Assembly (NCBI RefSeq): GCF_002240355.1 | Contig: NZ_CP016353.1 | Coordinates: 3,398,501-3,462,500 of the forward strand | Length of the DNA: 64,000 nt | Reading direction: 5' to 3' | Source of the DNA: Prauserella marina | GTDB lineage: Bacteria > Actinomycetota > Actinomycetes > Mycobacteriales > Pseudonocardiaceae | Shown: positions 43,152 to 52,365 of the stretch, piece by piece | Numbering within the stretch: position 1 is the first letter of the stretch | Layout: the number at the start of each line of letters is the position of its first letter | Position numbers and translations under genes: made by a program | Notes under the pieces: model-generated | What the model saw: only the letters and a program-made list of their open reading frames with translations | Told to the model about the DNA's origin: nothing | The model's database searches: none

Positions 43152-44879
43152 TCAGCTCGCCATCAGGTCACCGCCGCGCACGAGCCTGCCTGGCAGCTCG
43201 CCGGTCGGCTCACCTCCGGTGTAGGTGGGAACACCGCTGACGACGGTGTGCAGGTAGCCCTCGGCGCGCTGGACGAACCTTCGGCCTCCGGCGGGGAGGT
43301 CGTGCCTGATTTCGGGACGGTGCAACCGAAGCGATGGCAGATCGATCACGTTGAGGTCGGCCTTGTATCCCTGCCGCAACAGTCCCCTGTCGGTCAGGCC
43401 GACCGCCTCCGCCGTGGCTCGCGACTGTCTGGCCACCACGAATTCCAGCGGCAGACGTCCTTCCTGACGGTCTCGTACCCAGTGTTGCAGCAGCGTGGTG
43501 GGGAAGCTGCCGTCGCAGATGGTGCCGACATGCGCCCCTCCGTCGGAAAGGCCGGGGACGGTGAAGTCGTGGGCGAGCATGTCCCTGACGCCGTCGAGGG
43601 AGCCGTCGACGTAGTTGCTGAAGGGCAGGTACAGCATGCCCGTTCCCTCGCCGGACAGCAGGATGTCGTAGGCGAGTTCCTGTGGAGTACGACCCGTGGC
43701 GGCGGCTCTGGCCGCGACCGCCGATGAGGGGTCGGGTTCGTAGTCGGGAGGGTCACCGAGCTCGAACATCAGCTCGTACCTGTCGAGGAAGGCGCCGCCG
43801 ATGAGGTTGCGCGCGGGTCCCGTTCCCTCGGCCAGTATCGCCTCGCGCACCGCCGGATCGGCCATTCTTGCCGCCTGTTCGGCGACCGGAAGTCCGGCCA
43901 GCGTCCGCCACACCGGGTTGGCCGTGAACGGGTTGAGCGTGCAGTCGAGCCCGAGCAGTACGCCGATGCCGCGAGCCGCGACCTGCGCGCGCAGCCGGTG
44001 CCCACGGGCGTTGACCTCGGTGAGGAAGTCGAGCGCGGCACGGAATCGCTCGGGGCTGGCGGGGTTTTGGCCGAGTGAGAACGACATCGGCCGCCCGGCC
44101 GCGGCGACCATCGCCTCGATGAGCGCGAAGTCGGTCGCGATGGTCTCGTCCGTCCAGTCGGTGACGAGTTGCAGCACTCCCCTGCCCGTCGCGCCGATGG
44201 CGGCGGCGATGGCGGTCAGCTCGTCCTCGCCCGCGGCGTAGGAGGGGATCAGTTCACCCGATACGCTCTTGTGGTTGAGCGTGCGCGAGGTGCTGAATCC
44301 GAGTGCACCGGCTTCGACGGCCTCGGCGGCGAGTGCGGCCATCTCGGCGATCTCGCTCGCGTTCGCCCGCGCGTGCGCGGCCGCTCGCTCACCCATCACC
44401 CGCACGCGCAGCGCCGCGTGCGGGACCTGTGCCGCGATGTCGAGGTCGTAGTTCCGGCCCGCCAGTACGTCGAGGTAGTCGGCGAAGCCGCGCCATTCCC
44501 AGCTCAGCCCCTCGGTCAGCGCGACACCGGGAATGTCCTCCACGCCTTCCATCAACTCGACCAGCCGCGCCCTGTCCTTCGGCAGCGCGGGCGCGAAGCC
44601 GACTCCGCAGTTGCCCATGACGACGGTCGTCACGCCGTGCCACGACGAGGGCTGGAGCCGGTTGTCCCACGTAGCCTGCCCGTCGTAGTGGGTGTGCAGG
44701 TCGACGAATCCGGGCACAACGAGCGCGCCGTCGGCGTCGATCTCGCGCTCGCCCTTGCCGGGCACCCTTCCCACCTCGATGACGATTCCGTCCCGCACGG
44801 CGACGTCCGCTGTCCGGGAAGGAGCGCCCGATCCGTCGACGAGAGTCCCGCCGCGCACGACGAGGTCGAAGGCGGTCAT
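43152..44879 (-). CDS. D-aminoacylase-like amidohydrolase (amidohydrolase 3 family)
   Basis: 575 residues. Metal site VVPGFVDLHTHYDGQ at about 55-69, mid-domain TLNHKSVSGELIPSYAAGEDEL and late SDGGAHVG, which are typical of N-acyl-D-amino-acid deacylase relatives. Proteins of this type recur in actinobacterial FadE/Ltp catabolic clusters without a proven substrate, so hydrolysis of an amide or cyclic intermediate is possible. Its start shares ATGA with the DUF35 gene stop (44876-44879). Confidence 0.88.
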   Translation of the reverse strand: MTAFDLVVRGGTLVDGSGAPSRTADVAVRDGIVIEVGRVPGKGEREIDADGALVVPGFVDLHTHYDGQATWDNRLQPSSWHGVTTVVMGNCGVGFAPALPKDRARLVELMEGVEDIPGVALTEGLSWEWRGFADYLDVLAGRNYDLDIAAQVPHAALRVRVMGERAAAHARANASEIAEMAALAAEAVEAGALGFSTSRTLNHKSVSGELIPSYAAGEDELTAIAAAIGATGRGVLQLVTDWTDETIATDFALIEAMVAAAGRPMSFSLGQNPASPERFRAALDFLTEVNARGHRLRAQVAARGIGVLLGLDCTLNPFTANPVWRTLAGLPVAEQAARMADPAVREAILAEGTGPARNLIGGAFLDRYELMFELGDPPDYEPDPSSAVAARAAATGRTPQELAYDILLSGEGTGMLYLPFSNYVDGSLDGVRDMLAHDFTVPGLSDGGAHVGTICDGSFPTTLLQHWVRDRQEGRLPLEFVVARQSRATAEAVGLTDRGLLRQGYKADLNVIDLPSLRLHRPEIRHDLPAGGRRFVQRAEGYLHTVVSGVPTYTGGEPTGELPGRLVRGGDLMAS

Positions 44880-45319
44880 CGCGCCTCCTCGGGCCGGTAG
44901 CGCAGCAGCGTGGTTCCGGTCGCCTCGTCGGTGTCGAACACGGGCACGACCCGCATGCCGACGGTGATGCCGGAGCGGGTCACGCCGACCAGTTCCGTGC
45001 TGACGCGCGGTCCCTCGTCCCATTGGACGACGGCGGGAAACTGCGGCACGGCATCGGCCCACGGCGGTGCGGTCGGGCGTTCGGCGACCGTGTAGGTGTA
45101 GAGCGTTCCCCTGCCGCTGATCTGCCTCCACTCCAGGTCGTCGGCGAGCGTGCCGGGCGCGAGGGTGCGGGGATAGAAGACGTAGCCGCCGAGCGAAGGC
45201 GAATACTGCACCAGAATGCGGTGTTCGGACAGCGCGTCCCAGAACGGCCGCGACACGGGCGTGGGTTCGGGAAGCGGTTTCGATACCGTCGATCCGGCGG
45301 CTGTGCCCGTCTCGCCCAT
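44876..45319 (-). CDS. DUF35 OB-fold protein lacking zinc-ribbon cysteines
   Basis: 147 residues. The DUF35 layout is clear (PEPTPVSRPFWDALSEHRILVQ, then FYPRTLAPG, then the OB part RGTLYTYTVAERPTAPPW...VGVTRSGITVGMRV), but the four Cys of the rubredoxin-like ribbon are absent (about residues 37-59). DUF35 proteins bind thiolase-like partners; in steroid catabolism the DUF35 domain of ChsH2 forms the aldolase with Ltp2. The Ltp2-like gene ends one base upstream, supporting that partnership. Confidence 0.85.
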   Translation of the reverse strand: MGETGTAAGSTVSKPLPEPTPVSRPFWDALSEHRILVQYSPSLGGYVFYPRTLAPGTLADDLEWRQISGRGTLYTYTVAERPTAPPWADAVPQFPAVVQWDEGPRVSTELVGVTRSGITVGMRVVPVFDTDEATGTTLLRYRPEEAR

Positions 45320-45320
45320 C

Positions 45321-46520
45321 TCATCCTCCTTGTAACAGCAGTGCGACCTGCTCGCTCATGATTCCGCCGTTGCCGGTGACGAACGCGGTGTCGCAGCGCT
45401 CGACCTGCGCCTGTTGCGCCCTGCCCATGAGCTGCCTCGCCCCATCGACCACGTGGTGCATCCCGCCCGCCATTCCGGCCTGTCCGAAGGAAAGCTGCCC
45501 TCCCGCCGTGTTGAGCGGAAAGTCGCCACGGAAGGTCAGATCGTGCTCGCGGACCCAGCGCATGCCGGTGCCTTTCCGGCAGAACCCGGCGTCTTCGAGG
45601 CTCATGAGGACGGTGATCGTGTAGCAGTCGTAGATCGAGGCGACGTCGACGTCCTCGCGGGAGACACCGGCCATGCCGAACGCGGTGTCGGCTGCCCTGG
45701 CGATCGGGGTGTGCACGAGATCTTCGGCGTAGGTGGGGGTCTTGAACGCGATGTGCTCACCGAAGCCGGTGATCCACACCGGACGGTGCCGTGCCTTTGC
45801 CGCGAGCCGCTTGCCGGCCACCAGCACGGCGGCCCCGCCCTGTACCGGCATCACGATGTCGAGCTTGCGGATCGGGTCGGCGATGACCGGGCTCGCGAGT
45901 ACGTCCTCGACGGTCAGCGGCATGTCGTGGAAGATCGCGCCGGGATGAGCACCCGCGTTGGTGCGCTGATCGACGGCGATCTTGGCCGTCGCGACCGGGT
46001 CGTAGCCGAATTCGGCGGCGTATCGGTTGGCGATCTGCGCGTACGGCGCGTTCTGTCCCACGTTGCCGTACGGGATCTCGAATTCGGCCTGCGGTGAGCC
46101 GAAGTCGCCGCTCGACGCGCCGTACCAGCCCGGTCCTCTTGCCGGTGCGCGCTCCGATGCGGGCAGTACGCTCGATCCCGGTACGACCGCGAGCACCGCG
46201 TCGCAGATCCCGAGTTCGACGGCGGCCGCCGCGCGCCACACCATGCCTGCCGCGGTCGCTCCGCCGAGGTCGACCCGCTCGCCGAAGTCCAGTGGCAAAC
46301 CCAGGTACTCGGCGAGGGTCGCGGGGGCGAACATCGCCGACTCGCGAACGCCATGGGTGACCAGCCCGGTCACGGCACGAGGGTCGAGACCGGCGTCGGC
46401 GGTGACGACCGCGGCGAGCTTGGCGTACTGGTCGAGCGTGAACGCGGGCGGCGTCGACCTGGCGCGCTGGGCCGGAAGTTCGGCGATGCCGACGATCGCG
46501 GCCTCGCCCTTGAGTCCCAT
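45321..46520 (-). CDS. Ltp2-like thiolase-fold protein (probable retro-aldolase)
   Basis: 399 residues of the SCP-x/Ltp thiolase-like group. The nucleophilic Cys position is VDLGGATAAGMVWRA (no Cys), as in Ltp2. IYDCYTITVLMSLEDAGFC carries the Tyr-rich segment, and NTAGGQLSFGQAGMAGGMHH and the C-terminal GNGGIMSEQVALLL are family hallmarks. Ltp2 with DUF35 cleaves beta-hydroxyacyl-CoA side chains by a retro-aldol reaction, releasing a ketone. The start overlaps the hydratase stop by one base (TGATG). Confidence 0.88.
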   Translation of the reverse strand: MGLKGEAAIVGIAELPAQRARSTPPAFTLDQYAKLAAVVTADAGLDPRAVTGLVTHGVRESAMFAPATLAEYLGLPLDFGERVDLGGATAAGMVWRAAAAVELGICDAVLAVVPGSSVLPASERAPARGPGWYGASSGDFGSPQAEFEIPYGNVGQNAPYAQIANRYAAEFGYDPVATAKIAVDQRTNAGAHPGAIFHDMPLTVEDVLASPVIADPIRKLDIVMPVQGGAAVLVAGKRLAAKARHRPVWITGFGEHIAFKTPTYAEDLVHTPIARAADTAFGMAGVSREDVDVASIYDCYTITVLMSLEDAGFCRKGTGMRWVREHDLTFRGDFPLNTAGGQLSFGQAGMAGGMHHVVDGARQLMGRAQQAQVERCDTAFVTGNGGIMSEQVALLLQGG

Positions 46521-46960
46521 CAGCACCGTCCCTCTCGGCGGGGCAGCGCGACGGTCGCCGTCCCCGGCATCAGCACCCGCTCGCCGCGTCTGCCCTCGAC
46601 GTCGAGATCGACCAGCCCGCGCTCGCCGTCCTCTTTGGTCGCGGTGACCATTCCACCGAAGGTGAGTTCCTGCCCGGGGAAGGCGACGGCGCGGTTGCGC
46701 ACCGAGAAGGTGACCAGCCGCCCATGCCCTCCTATCCAGTCGGTGATGGCTCTTGCCAGCAGCGCGGCCTGCAACGGACCGTGCACCAGCACGTCGTCGT
46801 AGCCCTCGACATCGCGGGCCCACTCCTTGTCGTAGTGGATGCGATGACCGTTGTAGGTCGCCGCGCTGAAGAAGAACAGCCGCGTCTCGTCGGGGGTCAC
46901 CACGAGCGACGGGAGCGCGGTACCGACCGCGACGTCCTCGAAACAGACCTGCTCGGCCAT
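46520..46960 (-). CDS. MaoC-like/HTD2-type enoyl-CoA hydratase
   Basis: 146 residues, single hot-dog fold. The HTD2-type active-site segment ATYNGHRIHYDKEW is at about 34-47 and the LVHGPLQAAL helix follows. With the next gene it forms a two-subunit hydratase, comparable with ChsH1-ChsH2, adding water across the double bond made by the FadE pair. 30 bases separate it from the upstream partner. Confidence 0.87.
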   Translation of the reverse strand: MAEQVCFEDVAVGTALPSLVVTPDETRLFFFSAATYNGHRIHYDKEWARDVEGYDDVLVHGPLQAALLARAITDWIGGHGRLVTFSVRNRAVAFPGQELTFGGMVTATKEDGERGLVDLDVEGRRGERVLMPGTATVALPRREGRC

Positions 46961-46990
46961 GGCCGTTGTCCTTCCCTGCCGGATCGGCTC

Positions 46991-47491
46991 TCAGGGGCGG
47001 GCGATCATCGACGAGGTGGCTTCGGCCACCAGGTCCAGCCGCTGGTTCGTGTAGGTGGTGTGCCAGGTGACCAGGACGAACCGGCCGGAGCGGCCGTTCT
47101 TCTCGACGATCGAGGCGGTCGTGCGCACCATCGTGATCTCGTCCCGGTGATAGGCGGGCAGGTGGAAGGTCGTCGATTCGCCACCTGCCATGCGTTTCGG
47201 AGCGGCCGGAAAAGCCAGGTTGCCCGTTGCCGCGCCGGACGTGCCGTCCTCGCGCAGACCGCTGAGCGTGCTGACGCCGAGCGCGGCGCATTGCAGGAAC
47301 AACGGCGGGCACACGATGTCGGCGTAGCCGTGGGAGCGGGCGTAGTCAGGGTCGAACCACAGTGGATTGTGGTCGCCGACGGCGGCGGCCCAGCGCTGCC
47401 ATTCCCTGCGGTGTACCTCACCGGTCGCCGTGGCGGCCACGGTGCCGACCGTGGCCTCGGCCTCGGCAGGGATCAGCGATTCTCCGGTCAT
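46991..47491 (-). CDS. FAS1-like/MaoC N-terminal hydratase subunit
   Basis: 166 residues, hot-dog fold of the MaoC_dehydrat_N type: EVHRREWQRWAAAVGDHNPLWFDPDYARSHGYADIVCPPLFL, then HLPAYHRDEITMVRTTASIVEKNGRSG. Such subunits pair with HTD2-like partners. ATG at 47491 with GAGAGG 8 bases upstream; a GTG 9 bases earlier is possible. Confidence 0.85.
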   Translation of the reverse strand: MTGESLIPAEAEATVGTVAATATGEVHRREWQRWAAAVGDHNPLWFDPDYARSHGYADIVCPPLFLQCAALGVSTLSGLREDGTSGAATGNLAFPAAPKRMAGGESTTFHLPAYHRDEITMVRTTASIVEKNGRSGRFVLVTWHTTYTNQRLDLVAEATSSMIARP

Positions 47492-47503
47492 GCCGGGCAC
47501 CTC

Positions 47504-48799
47504 TCATGCTTTCTGGTGGTCGGTGATGAGTCCTTTTGCGACCTGGTCGGCGTAGCGGTCTTCCGGCCAGCCGAGCACCTCGCGGTAGACGTACTCGTTG
47601 TCCTGCCCGAATCCCGGAAGCGGTCTGCCGTGGCACAGTTCGAAATCCTCGCTGCGCCACGGATGTCCCGGGTACTCGTGCGTCCCGGTGCTGGGATGCT
47701 CGCGGGTCCGGAACCAGCCTCGCTCGGCCAGGTGCGGGTCGGTGAGCACGCGCGGTTCGGACAGCACCTCCGCGGCGGGGACTCCGTGCCGTCGCAGCAG
47801 GCCGACGATGTCGTCCGGTTCCCGTTCGGCGCACCATTCGCCGATCCGCCGCCTGATCGGCTTCGACCGCGCGCGGCGGTCTTCCGCCGTCGCGCCGAGC
47901 GCGGCGAGTCCCGGCAAGGCGAGCGCTCGGGCCAGGGCGGACCAGTCCCGGTCGTCCCGCACGGAGATCGCGACCCAGCGTTCGTCGGCAGCGGTCGGGA
48001 ACACGTCCTGCACCACGTGCGGGTCGGTGTTGCCGAGCGGGACCGGGTCCCTGCCGTTGACCTGCGCGTCGAGGAAGTACTCGCCTATCTCGGCCATGAC
48101 GTTCTCCGCCTGCGGGAACTCGATGACACAGCCGCTTCCGGTGTTTTCCCTGTCCCACAGCGCGGCAAGGACGGCGAACGCGAGCCCGGCCGGTGCTGCC
48201 TCGTCCATGTGGTAGTTCTCGCCTGCCGAGTCGGGTTCGTGGTCCTCGTACCCGTCCATCGCCGCGATGCCGACGAGCGAGTTGAAGTTCGGCCCGTAGC
48301 CGAGGTAGCCGCTCATCGGACCGGTGAACCCGAGCGGCGGCATGCTCGCCACGATCAGCCGGGGGTTGCGTTCCCTCAGTCGCGCGTGCCCGATGCCGAG
48401 CTTGTCGAGTACACCGTTGCTGTTGTTCTCCACGAGGACGTCGCTGACGTTGGCCAGTTCCAGTAACGCCTGATGGCCTTCCGGGGTGTCCAGGTTCATG
48501 CACGCCGAGAGCTTGTTGCGGGCGTGCCAGTTGAACACCGCCGAGCGGTCGTAGGGCCGGGCACCGGGATCCTTGCCGGGGTAGGTTCCGCCGTGGTAGC
48601 CGGTCGCGGCGATGGTTTCCTTGGTGACCTTCGCCGACACCTGCCTGCTGAGCCGGTCGTTTCCCTCGACCCTGATCACTTCCGCGCCGAGGTCGCCGAG
48701 CAGCACGGTCGCGCCGGGCCCCGACCACACGACGGTGAGGTCGATGACGCGGATTCCGGTCAGCGGCAGCACGGTGTCGGTGTCGCAGTGTCGCGTCAT
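47504..48799 (-). CDS. CaiB/BaiF (class III) CoA-transferase 1
   Basis: 431 residues. VIDLTVVWSGPGATVLLGDLGAEVIRVE is the family's N-terminus, with RNKLSACMNLDTPEGH and a GFTGPMSGYLGYG segment. Class III enzymes move CoA between acids through a covalent Asp intermediate. Two such genes in tandem suggest a heteromeric enzyme, activating the substrate acid in place of a ligase. Coupled to the next CoA-transferase by an ATGA overlap. Confidence 0.92.
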   Translation of the reverse strand: MTRHCDTDTVLPLTGIRVIDLTVVWSGPGATVLLGDLGAEVIRVEGNDRLSRQVSAKVTKETIAATGYHGGTYPGKDPGARPYDRSAVFNWHARNKLSACMNLDTPEGHQALLELANVSDVLVENNSNGVLDKLGIGHARLRERNPRLIVASMPPLGFTGPMSGYLGYGPNFNSLVGIAAMDGYEDHEPDSAGENYHMDEAAPAGLAFAVLAALWDRENTGSGCVIEFPQAENVMAEIGEYFLDAQVNGRDPVPLGNTDPHVVQDVFPTAADERWVAISVRDDRDWSALARALALPGLAALGATAEDRRARSKPIRRRIGEWCAEREPDDIVGLLRRHGVPAAEVLSEPRVLTDPHLAERGWFRTREHPSTGTHEYPGHPWRSEDFELCHGRPLPGFGQDNEYVYREVLGWPEDRYADQVAKGLITDHQKA

Positions 48800-49995
48800 G
48801 CCACTCCCTCGGCGTTTCGATCCCCAGGAGCGCCGAAGTCCGCCCTGATCCGTTCGCCGTGCTGGTCGAGTACCGGTGCGGTGGAGCGCAGCGCGTAGCC
48901 ACGTTCCATGCGCCACGGCGGCCCCGGGTAGTCGAGCGGTCCCGCGTGCGGATGGTCCGCGCTGACGAAAGCGCCCCGTTCCCGGAAATGCGGGTGCGCC
49001 AGCACCTCCGACACCGACAGGTAGGCGGTGACCGGGATCCGCGCCGCTTCGGCGGCCTCCATCGCGGCAACCTTGTCGCGGACGGCGAACCAGCCGGCGA
49101 CATGGTCGAGGAAGTTCTCGCGGTCGGCGCCACGCACGGTCTGCCGGTCCCGGTAACGGTCGCGGAAGCCGGGATCGTCGGCACCGACGAGGTCGACGAA
49201 CCGGTTCCAGAAAGCCTGATTCGTCACGTACACCATGACGAAGCCGTCGCGGGTCCGGAACGGGCCCGTGAACGTCGCGCCGTGCCGGTGCGGGCTCCGC
49301 GCCCCTCTCGGCGCGACCATGCCGGAGTAGGCGGCCGACAACAGGTACGACGCCCTGCGGTCTGCTCCGGCGAGCAGGACCTCCTGCCCCGAAACGTCGA
49401 TCGTGGCACCGAGTCCGCTTCGCCGCGCCCTCAGCACGCCGGCCATCGTCGCTTCTCCCGCCATCCTGCCGACCGTGTAGTGCTCAAGCAGTCCGGGTTT
49501 GCGCAATGGTGCCTCACCGGCTTGGCCGGTGGCGTTCATCGGCCCTCCGGTCGCCTGTAGAACCAGCCCGCTGGCCTCCCTGTCCCTGTCAGGGCCGGTC
49601 TGGCCGAACGCGCTGATCCTGGTGACGACGAGCGCCGGGTTCCACGAGCGCAGCACCTCCGGGCCGATCCCGAGTCGTTCGAGTCCTCCCGGCCGGAACG
49701 ACTCGACGACCGCGTGCGCCGACCGGACCAGCCCGGCCAGCAGGTCGTGCTCGGTGCGCAGATCCATCGCGATGGAGCGTTTGTTCGTGTTGAGGTGCAG
49801 GAAGAGCGCGCTGCGCTCAGGATCGGGCCGGTCGCCGGGAAACGGGCCCCACTTTCTCGTGAGGCTGCCCTCGCCTGGTCGTTCGACCTTCACCACGTCG
49901 GCGCCGAAGTCGGCGAAGAGCTTGCTCGCGAACTCACCGGCGACCCAGCGGGAGAGGTCGAGCACCCTGATGCCGGAAAGGACCTGCTCAGTCAA
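48796..49995 (-). CDS. CaiB/BaiF (class III) CoA-transferase 2, TTG start
   Basis: 399 residues. LSGIRVLDLSRWVAGEFASKLFADFGADVVKVE starts the protein and LNTNKRSIAMDLRTE follows. The TTG at 49995 is preferred: GGAGG lies 6 bases upstream, the protein then begins at the family's usual position, and no ATG or GTG is close. It overlaps the dehydrogenase stop by 8 bases. Likely partner of CoA-transferase 1. Confidence 0.9.
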   Translation of the reverse strand: MTEQVLSGIRVLDLSRWVAGEFASKLFADFGADVVKVERPGEGSLTRKWGPFPGDRPDPERSALFLHLNTNKRSIAMDLRTEHDLLAGLVRSAHAVVESFRPGGLERLGIGPEVLRSWNPALVVTRISAFGQTGPDRDREASGLVLQATGGPMNATGQAGEAPLRKPGLLEHYTVGRMAGEATMAGVLRARRSGLGATIDVSGQEVLLAGADRRASYLLSAAYSGMVAPRGARSPHRHGATFTGPFRTRDGFVMVYVTNQAFWNRFVDLVGADDPGFRDRYRDRQTVRGADRENFLDHVAGWFAVRDKVAAMEAAEAARIPVTAYLSVSEVLAHPHFRERGAFVSADHPHAGPLDYPGPPWRMERGYALRSTAPVLDQHGERIRADFGAPGDRNAEGVA

Positions 49996-51139
49996 GGCCG
50001 ACCTCCTCGCGAAGCCAGCCTGCCGCGGTGTCGGCCGTCCCGCCGAAGGTGCCGAGCGAGCGCGCCCGCTCCGACCACAGGTGCAGATCGGTGTCGAGTA
50101 CGTAGCCCATGCCACCGTGCAACTGGTGTGCGTCGAGGGTGACGCGCCTGCACGCCGAGGCGGCGTGCATCCTGGCTATCGCGGTTTCCCTTGTCGCGCA
50201 CCGGCCCTTGCCAAGCCAGAACACCGCGCTCCTTGCCGCGAGCCGCGCGGCGCCGAGCGCGATGTGCATGTCGGCCACGATGTGCTGTGCTGCTTGGAAA
50301 CCCGCGATCGGCCTTCCGAACTGGTGGCGGCTCGTCGTGTACTCGACGGTGGCGGCGAGGACGGCCTCGGCACCGCCGACGAGGTCGAGGCAGCCCAGCG
50401 CGACGGCCGTGTTGGCCAGCGCGCGCAGTTTCTCCGCCGACAGCCCGTTCTCGTCTTCTCCCGCCATGACGTCGATCGCGGCCACCTCGACGTCGCTGAG
50501 CACGACGCGGTGCCACGCGCCGTGCCTGGTCGGGCGCGCTTCGATGCCGACTCCGTCGGCGGAGGTGTCGACCACGAGCGCGACGGTGCGGCGTGGTTCG
50601 CCGGGGTCGGCAGCGGCGTCCACGGTCGCCGCGACGAGCAGGACGTCGGCGAGGTCGGTGTCGGGAACCCAGTCCAAGGTCCCGTTGACCGTCCACGCGC
50701 CGGACGAGGTCGCGCGGGCCGCGCGGACGCCGGGTGCCTGGACGGCGGCGTCGGCCGCTGCCCACAGTGCCGTCGTCGCCCGCAGCTTTCCCTCGGCGAG
50801 CGAGGTGAGGTGACGGGAGCGCTGACCGGCATCGCCGAGCCGGTCCACTCCCAGCCCGAACAGCACCGTGTTGGTCACGATCGTCGGGCACAGCGCCCTT
50901 CCCGCTTCCTGGAAGCACAGGCCGAGTTCAGGCAGTGTTCCACCGGCTCCGCCGTGTTCCTCGGCGAAGGCGAGACCGAACAGTCCGGCGTCGGTCAGCG
51001 CCTGCCACAACCGTGCGGGAAACCGGCTCGCCCCTTCACTGCCGAGTTCGCGCACAAGACCGGTGGGGCATTCGGCTGCGAACAGTTTCCGCATCATCGT
51101 GGTCAGGTCGTTGTCCTGTTCGCTCGCGACGAGTCGCAC
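49988..51139 (-). CDS. acyl-CoA dehydrogenase, FadE pair subunit 2
   Basis: 383 residues. ACAD fold with helical N-terminus (LFGLAFAEEHGGAGGTLPELGL), a beta domain with relaxed motifs and the C-terminal QFGRPIAGFQAAQHIVADMHIALGAARL and HQLHGGMGY. In actinobacterial steroid degradation FadE28/29 are alpha2-beta2 pairs; this gene and the next-upstream FadE look like such a pair. GGAGG lies 5 bases before the GTG at 51139. Confidence 0.9.
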   Translation of the reverse strand: MRLVASEQDNDLTTMMRKLFAAECPTGLVRELGSEGASRFPARLWQALTDAGLFGLAFAEEHGGAGGTLPELGLCFQEAGRALCPTIVTNTVLFGLGVDRLGDAGQRSRHLTSLAEGKLRATTALWAAADAAVQAPGVRAARATSSGAWTVNGTLDWVPDTDLADVLLVAATVDAAADPGEPRRTVALVVDTSADGVGIEARPTRHGAWHRVVLSDVEVAAIDVMAGEDENGLSAEKLRALANTAVALGCLDLVGGAEAVLAATVEYTTSRHQFGRPIAGFQAAQHIVADMHIALGAARLAARSAVFWLGKGRCATRETAIARMHAASACRRVTLDAHQLHGGMGYVLDTDLHLWSERARSLGTFGGTADTAAGWLREEVGLD

Positions 51140-51149
51140 CGGTTCCTCC

Positions 51150-52310
51150 TCAACGTCCGTAGCCGGGCATGCCATGTCCTCGCTGGGCGATCACGTCGCG
51201 CAGGACCTCGTTGGTTCCGGCGCCGAATCTCAGCAGAGGTGCCGAGCGGTACAACCGCTCGAACTTCCCGTGAAGCGGGCCGGACGCGCCGGTGAGCAGA
51301 CCGGTGGGCCCGAGCAGATCGAGTGCGACCGTGGCGATGCGCTGCCGCAGTTCGCTCGTGAAGATCTTCTCGGCGCTGACCTCGACCGTCGGGATCGTGC
51401 CTTCCTCAAGCAGCGACGCCGCCTCGTATCCCATCAGCGTCGCGACCTCGACGTCGGCGTCAAGCTCGGCTATCCGCCGGTACACATCGGACGGTCGGTG
51501 CGGCGATGCCGATTCCCGCGCGATCGCGAGCAGGTCGTCGACGGCCCTGCGCAGATCGCCCGCGTTGGTGAGCGCGCCGCGTTCGAGATCGAGCGCGCCG
51601 GTGATGTAGCGCCAGCCCTTTCCCTGTTCGCCAACGAGGTTGGTCGCCGGAACGCGGACGTCGTCGAAGAACGTCTCGTTCGTGCGGTATCCCGACCAGG
51701 CGACGAGTGGCCTGATCGTCACTCCCGGTGTGTCGACGGGAACGATGATGACCGAGATTCCCTTGTGCCTTGACTCGGACGGGTCGGTGCGCACGCACAG
51801 CCATTCGTGCGTCGCCCTGTGTGCTCCGCTGTTCCAGATCTTGCTGCCGTTGACGACCCACTCGTCGCCGTCGAGTACCGCGCTCGTACGCAGGCTCGCC
51901 AGGTCGGTTCCCGCGCCGGGCTCGGAATAGCCCACCGCGCAGACGAGCTCACCGCGAGCGATCGGCGGAAGGAATTCCGCTTTGTTGCGCGAAGTTCCGT
52001 GTCGCATGATCATCGGCGCGACCGACGTCACCGTCAGATCGGGACCGGGCACGCCCCAGTATTCGAACTCGTTCACCAGCAGGTGCTGGTGAACGGGACC
52101 AAGGCCGAGCCCGCCGTACTCGGTGGGCCAGTTCAGCCCGAACCAGCCTTTTTCCCCGATCTTGCGCCGGAAATCGGCCACCTCACCGTCCACGACGTCG
52201 AGGTCGTGTTCGGCGAGTTCGGCACGCAATGCGCCAGTGACGTTGTCCCGCAGGAATTCCCGTACCTCGTCGCGCCACGCACGCTGTTCGGCGTCGAGCT
52301 CGAAGTCCAC
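51150..52310 (-). CDS. acyl-CoA dehydrogenase, FadE pair subunit 1
   Basis: 386 residues. GWFGLNWPTEYGGLGLGPVHQ near residue 60, then the FAD/substrate motif CAVGYSEPGAGTDLASLRT and KIWNSGAHRATHEWL, and C-terminal FGAGTNEVLRDVIAQRG. It is the first gene of the IclR-controlled operon and would introduce the 2,3-double bond. The GTG at 52310 follows AGGTGG. Confidence 0.93.
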   Translation of the reverse strand: MDFELDAEQRAWRDEVREFLRDNVTGALRAELAEHDLDVVDGEVADFRRKIGEKGWFGLNWPTEYGGLGLGPVHQHLLVNEFEYWGVPGPDLTVTSVAPMIMRHGTSRNKAEFLPPIARGELVCAVGYSEPGAGTDLASLRTSAVLDGDEWVVNGSKIWNSGAHRATHEWLCVRTDPSESRHKGISVIIVPVDTPGVTIRPLVAWSGYRTNETFFDDVRVPATNLVGEQGKGWRYITGALDLERGALTNAGDLRRAVDDLLAIARESASPHRPSDVYRRIAELDADVEVATLMGYEAASLLEEGTIPTVEVSAEKIFTSELRQRIATVALDLLGPTGLLTGASGPLHGKFERLYRSAPLLRFGAGTNEVLRDVIAQRGHGMPGYGR

Positions 52311-52365
52311 GAAGCCACCTCGATCCGCAAACCCGGAGTATTCCGATTAGGCATAGTGAGTCAAA

